DNA from: Aurantiacibacter spongiae
GTDB lineage: Bacteria > Pseudomonadota > Alphaproteobacteria > Sphingomonadales > Sphingomonadaceae
Assembly (NCBI RefSeq): GCF_003815535.1
Contig: NZ_RPFZ01000001.1
Coordinates: 682,001-746,000, forward strand
Direction of reading: 5' to 3'
DNA length: 64,000 nucleotides
Position 1 is the first letter of the stretch; the number at the start of each line of letters is the position of its first letter. Shown one piece after another: positions 56,887-64,000 of this stretch. The notes beneath the pieces were generated by a model that was given only the letters and a program-made list of their open reading frames with translations, made no database searches and was not told the origin of the DNA. A program made the position numbers and the translations under genes.

Positions 56887-58293
56887 ATGCGCGAAGAACC
56901 GCAACCCGCCCCGTACCGCGCCGATCCCCAAATCACCAAGGTCGCGCGATTCCTTGCCGATCCGGTCTCGGCGGCATCGTTTCCCAAAACGACGCTGCGC
57001 TTCCGCAACGCGCGCTGGGCCGGGGCGATCGGTCTCGCGGCACTCTCTGACGAGGCGTGGGTGCGCCATTTCGGGCAGTTCGAACCGCTTCCCGAAAATC
57101 TCCCGCAACCGCTCGCCCTGCGCTATCACGGGCATCAGTTTCGCACCTACAACCCCGACCTCGGCGACGGTCGCGGCTTCCTGTTCGCGCAGATGCGCGA
57201 CGGTGCGGACCGTCTGCTCGACTGCGGGACGAAGGGAAGCGGCACCACGCCCTACAGCCGCGCAGGCGACGGGCGGCTCACGCTGAAAGGCGCGGTTCGC
57301 GAGATCCTCGCGACCGAAATGCTGGAGGCGCTGGGCGTCAACACTTCGAAGACCTTGTCCGTCATCGAGACGGGTGAGGAACTGCAGCGCAGCGACGAAC
57401 CCAGCCCCACCCGCTCCGCCGTGCTGGTCCGGCTAAGTCACGGCCACATCCGTATCGGCAGCTTTCAGCGGCTCACCGCGCTGGGCGAAGAGGACCATCT
57501 TCGGGCGCTGGTCGACTATTGCATCACCACCTACCCCGGCCCGCCACCGCCGCCCGATGCACCCGATCGCGACAATCCGGCCATCGTGCTCATGCATCAG
57601 GCGAGCGAGCGACTGGCCGACCTCGCGGCCAGCTACATGGTCGCAGGCTTCGTCCACGGTGTGCTCAACACCGACAACATGAACATCACCGGGGAAAGCT
57701 TCGATTACGGTCCGTGGCGCTGGCTGCCCCGGTGGGAACCGGGTTTCACCGCGGCCTATTTCGATCATACCGGCCTCTACGCCTTCGGCCGCCAGCCCGA
57801 GGCGATCCGCTGGAACCTCGGCCAGTTGGCCATCGCCCTGCGCCCGCTTGCGGAGTCGGCGCCGCTGATCGCCGCGCTGGAGCGGTTCGGCCCGCTCTAC
57901 GGCGAAGCCATGACGCGGCGCTTCTGCTGGCGCCTCGGCGTCGCGTCGCGCGGGCCTGAAGCGGATGCCGAGCTGGTCGAGGCGGGCGAGCGGACAATGC
58001 GGCAGGAGGGTATCGGGCCCGACGAATTCTTCGCTCGCCATCGCGGTGGCCATAACGCGGGCGGATTTCTGGCAGAGGCGCTCGCCGATCATGCGCCCGG
58101 AGATGATCACCAATCCGAATGGTCGGACGCGGCCCCGGTATCCCTGCTGATTGACGAGGTCGAAACCATCTGGGACGCCATCGACCGGCGCGACGATTGG
58201 GAACCGCTCGACCAGAAGATCGCTGCGATCAGGCACTTGGGGCAGGCGCTCGGGAAACCGCCTCGCCCGCGCGGCCTGTCCAGCCCGTCTTAA
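56887..58293 (+). CDS. selO: Protein adenylyltransferase SelO
   Basis: SelO is a pseudokinase that transfers AMP from ATP onto protein Ser, Thr or Tyr. The 468-residue protein shows NPDLGDGRGFLFAQMRD, LDCGTKGSGTTPYSRAGDGRLTLKGAVREILATEMLEALG, LVRLSHGHIRIGSFQ, and the active-site block MVAGFVHGVLNTDNMNITGESFDYGPW. The C-terminus is short: it ends soon after EPLDQKIAAIRHLGQALG and lacks the Cys/Sec-containing tail of the classical members. The ATG is at 56887. It is divergent from the hydrolase. Confidence 0.92.
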   Translation: MREEPQPAPYRADPQITKVARFLADPVSAASFPKTTLRFRNARWAGAIGLAALSDEAWVRHFGQFEPLPENLPQPLALRYHGHQFRTYNPDLGDGRGFLFAQMRDGADRLLDCGTKGSGTTPYSRAGDGRLTLKGAVREILATEMLEALGVNTSKTLSVIETGEELQRSDEPSPTRSAVLVRLSHGHIRIGSFQRLTALGEEDHLRALVDYCITTYPGPPPPPDAPDRDNPAIVLMHQASERLADLAASYMVAGFVHGVLNTDNMNITGESFDYGPWRWLPRWEPGFTAAYFDHTGLYAFGRQPEAIRWNLGQLAIALRPLAESAPLIAALERFGPLYGEAMTRRFCWRLGVASRGPEADAELVEAGERTMRQEGIGPDEFFARHRGGHNAGGFLAEALADHAPGDDHQSEWSDAAPVSLLIDEVETIWDAIDRRDDWEPLDQKIAAIRHLGQALGKPPRPRGLSSPS

Positions 58294-58379
58294 CCTTTTC
58301 CGGTAACGCCGGTTTTGCGCGGAATGCCTACTGCCTCTAAGGGCGTCAGAGAGAAACCATTAACGAAGGTCCGAACCGC

Positions 58380-59798
58380 TTGTCCAAGACCCAGGAACTG
58401 ATCTCATACGAACCGGCCACCGGCACCGAATTGTGGCGCGCACCCCACGGCGATGTGGACGAGACGGTCGACCGCGCCCGCCGCGCCTGGCCCGCCTGGG
58501 CGGCGCAGCCGCTCGCCAAGCGGATCGAGCTGGTGCGACGCTTCGCCAACGAGGTCCGCAAGGACCAGGAGGAGTTCGCCACGCTGATCGCGAGGGAGAC
58601 GGGCAAGCCGCTGTGGGAAGCGCGCACCGAGGTCGAGGCGGTGATCGGCAAGGTGGAAATTTCCGTGCGGGCCTATGCCGACCGAACCGGCCAGCGAAAG
58701 CTCGACAGCGCGTTGCAGGGCACCGCGGCGCTGCGCCACAAGCCGCACGGGGTCATGGCGGTGCTGGGGCCGTACAATTTCCCCGCGCACCTGCCCAACG
58801 GCCATATCATTCCCGCCCTGATCGCGGGCAATGCGATCATCCTCAAACCGTCGGAAAAAACCCCGGCGGTGGGCGAAAAACTGATTTCGCTGTTCCAGCG
58901 CGCCGGCATCCCCTCGGCCATCGTGCAGATCCTGATCGGCGGGCCCGACGAGGGCAAGGCGCTGGTCGCGCATGACGGGGTGGACGGGGTTCTGTTCACC
59001 GGCAGCGCGCAGGTCGGCATCGCGATCAACCGCAAGCTCGCCACCGATCCGGGAAAGATCGTCGCGCTGGAGATGGGCGGCAACAACCCGATCGTCCTGT
59101 GGGATACCCCGAAGATCGAGGACGCGGCCGCGCTCATCATCCAGTCCGCCTTCACCACCGCTGGACAGCGCTGCACGGCAGGTCGGCGGCTGATCGTGAA
59201 ATCCTCCATGTACGACGAGGCGGTCGAGGCGGTTAAGAAGCTGGCCGATCGCATCATCGTAGGCGCACCGTTCGACGAGCCGCAGCCGTTCATGGGGCCG
59301 GTCATCGACAACTCCACCGCCGATCAGCTGGTGGAAAGCTTCGTCTACCTGATGTCGAACGGTGGCAAGGCGATCAGCCACATGAAGCGACCTGACGACG
59401 ACCTGCCGTTCCTGCGCCCCGCCATCATCGATACGACGGCCATGTCCGAGAGGCCGGACGTGGAGCTGTTCGGACCGCTGTTGCAGGTTATCCGCATGGA
59501 CGATTTCGACGAGGCCATCGCCGAGGCCAACGCGACCCGGTTCGGCCTGTCGGCTTCGCTCATCGGCGGCTCACCTCAGCAATACAGCCGGTTCTGGGCC
59601 AATATCCGCGCCGGTATCGTCAACTGGAACCGGCCGACCAACGGGGCGTCCTCCGCCGCGCCCTTCGGCGGGGTCGGCTATTCGGGCAATCACCGGCCGG
59701 CGGCCTACTACGCTGCGGATTACTGCGCATATCCCGTGACGAGCACCGAAATGGAACAGCCGCGCGCCAGCGTCGGGGTGGGTTTCCGGGGCTCCTGA
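58380..59798 (+). CDS. astD: Succinylglutamate-semialdehyde dehydrogenase
   Basis: AstD oxidises N-succinylglutamate 5-semialdehyde in the AST arginine degradation pathway. The 472-residue aldehyde dehydrogenase has ARETGKPLWEARTEVEAVIGKVEISVRAYADRTG and HKPHGVMAVLGPYNFPAHLPNGHIIPALIAGNAIILKPSE, both AstD-like, plus the Glu in VALEMGGNNPIV and the catalytic Cys in TTAGQRCTAGRRLI. The start is a TTG at 58380. No other ast gene is present, so the role in arginine degradation relies on genes elsewhere. A strong hairpin ends the gene. Confidence 0.93.
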   Translation: MSKTQELISYEPATGTELWRAPHGDVDETVDRARRAWPAWAAQPLAKRIELVRRFANEVRKDQEEFATLIARETGKPLWEARTEVEAVIGKVEISVRAYADRTGQRKLDSALQGTAALRHKPHGVMAVLGPYNFPAHLPNGHIIPALIAGNAIILKPSEKTPAVGEKLISLFQRAGIPSAIVQILIGGPDEGKALVAHDGVDGVLFTGSAQVGIAINRKLATDPGKIVALEMGGNNPIVLWDTPKIEDAAALIIQSAFTTAGQRCTAGRRLIVKSSMYDEAVEAVKKLADRIIVGAPFDEPQPFMGPVIDNSTADQLVESFVYLMSNGGKAISHMKRPDDDLPFLRPAIIDTTAMSERPDVELFGPLLQVIRMDDFDEAIAEANATRFGLSASLIGGSPQQYSRFWANIRAGIVNWNRPTNGASSAAPFGGVGYSGNHRPAAYYAADYCAYPVTSTEMEQPRASVGVGFRGS

Positions 59799-59814
59799 CC
59801 CGGGAAAGGGAAAA

Positions 59815-59846
59815 AAGGCGCCCGAACCGTGGTCCGGGCGCCTTCC
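59815..59846 (+). terminator. Terminator after astD
   Basis: AAGGCGCCCG at 59815-59824 pairs perfectly with CGGGCGCCTT at 59835-59844 around a 10-base loop. The AAAAAA before and TT after make it plausible in both directions. It starts 17 bases after the astD stop. Confidence 0.7.
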
Positions 59847-60041
59847 ACGCGGCTCTCAAGAACACGACCCGGAAAGCCGCGCACCGATGGCGATCCAACA
59901 GGGAAGACCGCACCGATTTCGAGTATGTCGTCGCTCCTCTTTTCGTGAGCTGTTGGTTCATGTATAGCGGCATGAAGCTGAACGAACCGCAACATCACGT
60001 AAGGCTTGCTGGCAAGGTTCTTCCCGCCTAGCGCGCTGCCG

Positions 60042-60968
60042 ATGAGACAATCCGAAATCGGTCGCGGCAGGGCGCTGCTCTATGGCCTGGGCACTCATGC
60101 GATCTGGGGCTCGATGCCCGTCTACCTGCTGCTGGTCCACAAGGTGCCGCCCGTCGAATACGTCGCCTGGCGTACTCTCCTGACCATGCCGATCTGCCTG
60201 GCGGTCGTCTGGCTGACGGGCCGGGCGGGAGAGTTGCGCAGCGTCTTCGGCAACTGGCGCACGCTGCGGACGCTGACCGCGACGGCCACGCTTATCGCGG
60301 TCAACTGGCTGGTCTATGTCTGGTCGATCCAGCAAGAATACGTCTACGCCGCCAGCCTCGGCTATTACGTCCTGCCGTTGAACATGATGCTGCTCGCGCG
60401 CGTGTTCCTGAAAGAGCGGCTGACGGGGCGGCAGAAGGTCGCCGTCACCCTGGCCGCGATCGGTGTCGGCGCGCTGGCGACCGGGGCGCTCACGACCCTC
60501 TGGATCACCATTACGCTGGCGACGTCCTTCGGGGTCTACGGGCTTCTCAGGAAGACCGTCGATGCCGGCCCCATCGTCGGATTGACGGTGGAGGCGATCA
60601 TCCTCTCGCCGGTCGTCCTCGTCTATTTCGCCTGGCTGGAGATCGCCGGGCCGGGCATCACGCTGGGCCGCGACTTCTGGGAGAGCGTGGGCATCGTGCT
60701 TGGCGGACCCTACACCGCGATTCCGCTGATCCTGTTCGCCACCGCCGCGCGCGCGCTGCCCTACACTGTGGTGGGCTTCCTCCAGTTCATCTCGCCGACG
60801 CTGATCTTCATCATCGGTCTGACGGTGTTCGGGGAGGAGCTGAAGCTGGCGCAGCTCGTCTGCTTCGTGCTGATCTGGGCGGCGATCGCGCTGTTTACCT
60901 GGGATCTCTGGCGCAACGCCCGCCGCCGCCCCCAGGCGATGGAGGCGTTGCAGGGCACGCAGGTCTAG
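60042..60968 (+). CDS. rarD: EamA family transporter RarD
   Basis: This 308-residue protein has ten membrane helices of the drug/metabolite transporter superfamily and the RarD signature: GLGTHAIWGSMPVYLLLVHKVPPVEYVAWRTL, then VNWLVYVWSIQQEYVYAASLGYYVLPLNMMLLARVFLKERL and a C-terminal VVGFLQFISPTLIFIIGLTVFGEEL. It was named for chloramphenicol resistance in E. coli; its substrate is uncertain. The ATG at 60042 follows an open leader. It is convergent with pyrC: the stop codons share the palindrome CTAG. Confidence 0.93.
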   Translation: MRQSEIGRGRALLYGLGTHAIWGSMPVYLLLVHKVPPVEYVAWRTLLTMPICLAVVWLTGRAGELRSVFGNWRTLRTLTATATLIAVNWLVYVWSIQQEYVYAASLGYYVLPLNMMLLARVFLKERLTGRQKVAVTLAAIGVGALATGALTTLWITITLATSFGVYGLLRKTVDAGPIVGLTVEAIILSPVVLVYFAWLEIAGPGITLGRDFWESVGIVLGGPYTAIPLILFATAARALPYTVVGFLQFISPTLIFIIGLTVFGEELKLAQLVCFVLIWAAIALFTWDLWRNARRRPQAMEALQGTQV

Positions 60969-62002
60969 CCGTCCAGCCGCCAGCCGAGCGTCTCGCCCGC
61001 GTGGAACGGCACGAGCGCCGTGCCGCCCGCATCGAGCGTCTCGGGCACCGATACCGGCTCGCGCCGGAACGTCACCCGCCCTTCGTTCAGCGGCAGGCCG
61101 TAGAAGCGCGGGCCGTGTTCGGAGGCGAACCCTTCGAACCGCTCGAGCGCGTCGTCGGCCTCGAACACGGCCAGGTAGCTTTCGAGCGCAAACGGGGCGT
61201 TGAAGATGCCGGCGCAGCCGCAGGCCGATTCCTTGGCTTCGCGCGGATGGGGCGCGCTGTCGGTACCGAGGAAGAACTTCGTCGATCCGCTCGTCGCCGC
61301 TCGGCGCAAGGCGAGACGGTGCGCCTCGCGCTTCGCGACCGGAAGGCAGTAGGCATGGGGGCGTATCCCGCCGACCAGCATGGCATTGCGGTTGATGTGC
61401 AGATGCTGCGGCGTGATCGTGGCCGCCACGTTAACCCCGGCCCCTTCCACGAAGGCGACGCCATCGGCGCTCGTCAGATGCTCGAACACCACTTTGAGCT
61501 GCGGCAGGTCGGCGATGAGCGGGGAAAGCACACGCTCGATGAACACCGCTTCACGATCGAAGATGTCGACGTCGTCATCCGTCACCTCGCCGTGGACGCA
61601 CAGCACCATGCCGATCTCGGCCATCGTTTCCAGCACGGCACGGATGTTGCCGATGTCGGTCACGCCATTGGCGGAGTTGGTCGTCGCACCGGCGGGGTAG
61701 AGCTTGGCGGCGGTGAACACGCCGTCGGCGAAGCCGCGTCGCACCTGTGCCGGCTCCGTATCGTCGGTGAGATAGCAGGTCATCAGCGGTTCGAACGCCA
61801 TGCCTTCGGGCACCGCCGCCACGATCCGCTCGCGATAGGCCCGGGCCGCCGCGACGCTGGTCACGGGGGGCGAGAGGTTGGGCATGACGATGGCCCTGGC
61901 GAACTGGCGCGCCGTGTGCCGCGTGACCGCTTGCAGCATGGCCCCGTCGCGCAGGTGGACATGCCAGTCGTCGGGGCGGCGGATGGTGAGCGTTTCGGTC
62001 AT
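60965..62002 (-). CDS. pyrC: Dihydroorotase
   Basis: PyrC cyclises N-carbamoyl-aspartate to dihydroorotate in pyrimidine synthesis. The 345-residue protein is of the E. coli class: RRPDDWHVHLRDGAML with the binuclear-zinc His-x-His, MPNLSPPVTSV, TAAKLYPAGATTNSANGVTDI with the carboxylated Lys, VHGEVTD, VFEHLTSADGVAFV, ATITPQHLHINRNAMLVGGIRPHAYCLP, and FLGTDSAPHPREAKES with the catalytic Asp. The ATG is at 62002. The 34-bp repeat lies 31 bases upstream of its start. Confidence 0.95.
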   Translation of the reverse strand: MTETLTIRRPDDWHVHLRDGAMLQAVTRHTARQFARAIVMPNLSPPVTSVAAARAYRERIVAAVPEGMAFEPLMTCYLTDDTEPAQVRRGFADGVFTAAKLYPAGATTNSANGVTDIGNIRAVLETMAEIGMVLCVHGEVTDDDVDIFDREAVFIERVLSPLIADLPQLKVVFEHLTSADGVAFVEGAGVNVAATITPQHLHINRNAMLVGGIRPHAYCLPVAKREAHRLALRRAATSGSTKFFLGTDSAPHPREAKESACGCAGIFNAPFALESYLAVFEADDALERFEGFASEHGPRFYGLPLNEGRVTFRREPVSVPETLDAGGTALVPFHAGETLGWRLDG

Positions 62003-62032
62003 GCGGGCATCGTCGGTTCGGGCGGCGGGGGG

Positions 62033-62066
62033 CAAGGTGTGACAGGTGTGACAGTGTCCTGAAGCG
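62033..62066. repeat. 34-bp dispersed intergenic repeat, copy B
   Basis: The sequence begins CAAGGTGTGACAGGTGTGAC and differs from the copy at 33781-33814 only in CCTGAAGCG versus CCTGAGGCG. It lies between divergent pyrC and ygfZ, in the leader of pyrC. Confidence 0.85.
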
Positions 62067-62217
62067 AAAGCGCGCCCGCGCCGTGCGGAGAGCGCGGAGG
62101 CGCCTTGCGGCCGTATCGAAGGGATGCGCGACAGGAGGACATGGCGCGCCCCATGACACAGACCATGCCCGTAGGACAGGACTTGATTCGCCCGGGCCAC
62201 GCGCCACCTTCTCTACC

Positions 62218-62952
62218 ATGCCAGCCACCCGCCTCGCCAACCGCGCCGTCATCCGCGTTGCCCCCGCCGCCGAGGGAGAGGACGCCGCCGCCTTTTTGCA
62301 AGGACTGCTGACCAATGACGTGACCGGAGACCTGCCCGCCTATGCCGCCCTGCTGACCCCGCAGGGCAAGACGATGACGGACATGCTGGTCTGGCGCGAG
62401 GGCGAGGCGATGCTGCTGGAATGCGAGGCGGCCCATGCCGACGAACTCGCCAGGCGTCTTTCGCTCTACCGCCTGCGCCGCAAGCTGGACATCGCCCGCG
62501 ACGAGACGCTGGCCGCCTACTGGTCGCCGACACAACGGGAGGGCTTCGCCGCAGACCCGCGCCTGCCCGCGCTCGGCTGGCGCAGGATCGCGCCGCTGGA
62601 CGACAGCGTGGCGGCGGGCGACGGGGCCTGGCTCGACCATCGCCTCGCCGCAGGCGTGCCCGAAGGCGCGGACGAAATGGCCGACATATTGTGGCTCGAA
62701 ACGAACGCGGTCGATCTCAACGGCGTCAGCTTCTCCAAGGGCTGCTATATCGGGCAGGAGAACACCGCCCGCATGAACTGGCGGCAGAAGGTCAACCGCA
62801 GGCTGCTCGTCGTGCCTTACGATCGCAGCGATGAGAAGCGTCGCAAGGCCGCCTACCCCGAGCGCGGCTACGCCGTCGATCACCTGCGCGTCGCGGATAT
62901 TCCGGCGAAGCTGGCGCCCGGATGGATGTCGCTCGAACCGGCAGAGGAATAG
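62218..62952 (+). CDS. ygfZ: YgfZ/GcvT folate-binding protein
   Basis: This 244-residue protein belongs to the YgfZ/IBA57 family, which helps assemble or repair [4Fe-4S] clusters with folate. The hallmark is FSKGCYIGQENTARMNWR (K-G-C-Y-x-G-Q-E). Other features are DAAAFLQGLLTNDV and AYAALLTPQGKTMTDMLVW at the N-terminus, and VDHLRVADIPAKLAPGWMSLEP at the end. The ATG at 62218 fits the family start. It may work with Nfu and the radical-SAM protein MiaB. It is divergent from pyrC. Confidence 0.93.
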   Translation: MPATRLANRAVIRVAPAAEGEDAAAFLQGLLTNDVTGDLPAYAALLTPQGKTMTDMLVWREGEAMLLECEAAHADELARRLSLYRLRRKLDIARDETLAAYWSPTQREGFAADPRLPALGWRRIAPLDDSVAAGDGAWLDHRLAAGVPEGADEMADILWLETNAVDLNGVSFSKGCYIGQENTARMNWRQKVNRRLLVVPYDRSDEKRRKAAYPERGYAVDHLRVADIPAKLAPGWMSLEPAEE

Positions 62953-63196
62953 TCGGCCCCCGTCGCGACCGATTACCGGGACAAGTCGGCGTTCCGACGA
63001 CACCGTCCGACCCCGCAAGGTGTTTTTCGAAACTTGCCCGCGCCGGCAAGGACGCGGCCGCGATCAGGTCGGCCCGCGGTTCATCGACATCGTGCACACG
63101 CAAGTCACGGTCTCCGATGCCCAGGTCAGGCCACCCCGCTCGCGAATATCGCGAATATCGCCGCTGGTCCGCCTGCCCGGATAGCCGGTTCGTGCC

Positions 63197-63805
63197 TCAC
63201 GCGCCTTCCCGGGCTTCCACGAAGGCCGCGACCAGCATCGCCTCCGCCCGCTCGCGCGCGCTGGAGCGCGCGACGGCGAGCGAATCGGCCAGCATGTCGC
63301 CCAGGAGCGCGTCGCCCAATGCCATCAGCACGAGGGTGAAGGTGATCTCGTGAATTGCGCGGTCGGCCTGCGGACGCGAATCGTGATCGGCTTCCTCGGG
63401 GATGATGTCGTCGATCAGCTGGTGGATCGTCTCGACGACCGGGTCGAGCGCGTCCTCGTTGCCCGATGCGAGCATCCAGCTCGCCAGCGCGCCCGCGCCC
63501 TCCCGTCCGAAGGCATCGAAGGTCAGGTCGACCACCTCGCGCGGGGAGCCGATGCCGGCCCGCGTGGCACGCACGGCATCGCCGATGGCGTCGCACACGG
63601 TCTGCGCCAGATGGGCGGCAAGCGCCTTCTGCAAACCCGCGGCCGATCCGAAGTGATGAAGCAGATTGGCGTGGGTGCGCCCGATCCGCCCCGCCACGGC
63701 CTTCAGCGTGACGCTTTGCGGACCCTGCTCTATCAGCAACGCGCGGGCGGCCTCCAGAGCGGCGGCGCGGCTTTCCTCCGGAGACAGGCGCTTCCTTGTT
63801 GACAT
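63197..63805 (-). CDS. TetR family transcriptional regulator
   Basis: This 202-residue regulator has the TetR helix-turn-helix: SRAAALEAARALLIEQGPQSVTLKAVAGRIGRTHANLLHHFGSAAGLQKALAAHL, in which the TxANLLHHFG replaces the usual SxGTLYYHF. The C-terminal ligand domain is mostly alpha-helical and Ala-rich, and the ligand is unknown. The ATG at 63805 lies in the -35 of the divergent gene's promoter, and an inverted repeat lies over that promoter, so it is likely to repress itself and the divergent predicted hydrolase. Confidence 0.9.
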   Translation of the reverse strand: MSTRKRLSPEESRAAALEAARALLIEQGPQSVTLKAVAGRIGRTHANLLHHFGSAAGLQKALAAHLAQTVCDAIGDAVRATRAGIGSPREVVDLTFDAFGREGAGALASWMLASGNEDALDPVVETIHQLIDDIIPEEADHDSRPQADRAIHEITFTLVLMALGDALLGDMLADSLAVARSSARERAEAMLVAAFVEAREGA

Positions 63806-63830
63806 GAATGTAAGCAACCCCTATTTACAT
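63799..63830 (+). promoter_or_regulatory. Sigma70 promoter of the predicted hydrolase with overlapping TetR-type inverted repeat
   Basis: TTGACA at 63799-63804 and TATTTA at 63822-63827 are separated by 17 bases, a near-consensus promoter reading toward the gene at 63858. The inverted repeat ATGTAA-N11-TTACAT (63808-63830) covers the spacer and the -10, the place expected for TetR repression. Confidence 0.7.
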
Positions 63831-63857
63831 GTCTGACAGTAACATCGGAATACCGCC

Positions 63858-64000
63858 ATGACCACTGCGACCACCACTCCCCCCATAACCGTGCGCGATC
63901 GGCGCTTCGGGCGCAACGGTTCGCGCGATCTCGCCGTGCAACGCGGCAAGGCCCGCTCGACCACCGACATCGTCGGCACCGCTTTCTTCACCGCCCTCTC
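63858..64000 (+). CDS. Predicted metal-dependent hydrolase (PF10118-like), N-terminal fragment
   Basis: Only the first 47 codons are in the window. After a Thr/Pro-rich start (TTATTTPP) the segment ITVRDRRFGRNGSR leads to TDIVGTAFFTAL, which resembles the N-terminus of the PF10118 metal-dependent hydrolases (RxxRFxR, then GDPVxTxFFNALS). The ATG at 63858 is about 30 bases downstream of a near-consensus promoter that a TetR protein probably controls. The 3' end lies outside the window; the family call is tentative. Confidence 0.55.
   Translation, partial: MTTATTTPPITVRDRRFGRNGSRDLAVQRGKARSTTDIVGTAFFTAL

Noticed and set aside
1-64000. CRISPR array, prophage, insertion sequence or integron
   Set aside because: No regularly spaced repeats, integrase, transposase, phage structural genes or terminal inverted repeats were recognised anywhere in the window.

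Overview
This 64 kb window is a high-GC chromosomal segment from an alphaproteobacterium. The protein set points to Sphingomonadales, most likely the Erythrobacteraceae: a MucR/Ros regulator, a Fur without CxxC zinc pairs, DUF1489, class II DAHP synthase, an EgtB/EgtD pair, and the miaB-phoH-ybeY-corC and DUF721-DsbA-smc neighbourhoods. The taxonomy is inferred from protein character; no rRNA is present. No tRNA, rRNA, CRISPR array, prophage or insertion sequence was recognised.

Layout. 1-1.6 kb: the end of an acyl-CoA thioesterase and an AraC-type regulator. 1.6-11.3 kb: one giant autotransporter gene on the minus strand with about 40 RTX-like GxGxD repeats. It is interrupted by a frame change exactly at a GCGAT pentanucleotide tract, and removing one unit restores a continuous reading frame of about 3,229 codons. 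11.5-13.4 kb: a polysaccharide flippase and a membrane-anchored retropepsin-like protease. 13.5-16.7 kb: an ergothioneine operon, egtB-egtD-DUF5996. 16.8-21.2 kb: class II DAHP synthase and a periplasmic M16 protease. 21.3-29.9 kb: a housekeeping run on the plus strand (Nfu, RutE-like, tsaB, rimI, mucR, fur, plsC, miaB, phoH, ybeY, corC). 30-36.5 kb: LysR, EcsC, cyclophilin, mgtE, a broken endonuclease/phosphatase gene, DUF1489 and tandem DUF4168 proteins. 36.5-41 kb: a translationally coupled serine hydrolase-nudC-FrnE cluster, a small membrane protein and mutY. 40.7-46.4 kb: DUF721, two DsbA-like proteins and smc. 47-49.3 kb: soxR facing a VOC gene across a near-perfect SoxR operator, then gshA. 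49.4-58.3 kb: rsmE, ubiA, an ICMT-like membrane protein, bamB with its TPR partner, a glycosyltransferase with an alpha/beta hydrolase, and selO. 58.4-64 kb: astD, rarD, pyrC, ygfZ, a TetR regulator and the start of a divergent predicted metal-dependent hydrolase.

How the genes fit together. A redox and thiol theme recurs: ergothioneine synthesis, glutamate-cysteine ligase, SoxR, several thioredoxin-fold oxidoreductases, SelO, Nfu and YgfZ. Envelope functions (autotransporter, BamB and its TPR partner, flippase, glycosyltransferase, M16 protease) form the second theme. The most striking signal is the autotransporter, which looks either recently inactivated or phase-variable through slippage at the pentanucleotide tract. 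Other points of interest are a 34-bp dispersed repeat found twice, a degraded endonuclease gene that is still readable in three frames, and DUF5996 coupled to egtD by a 4-bp stop/start overlap.
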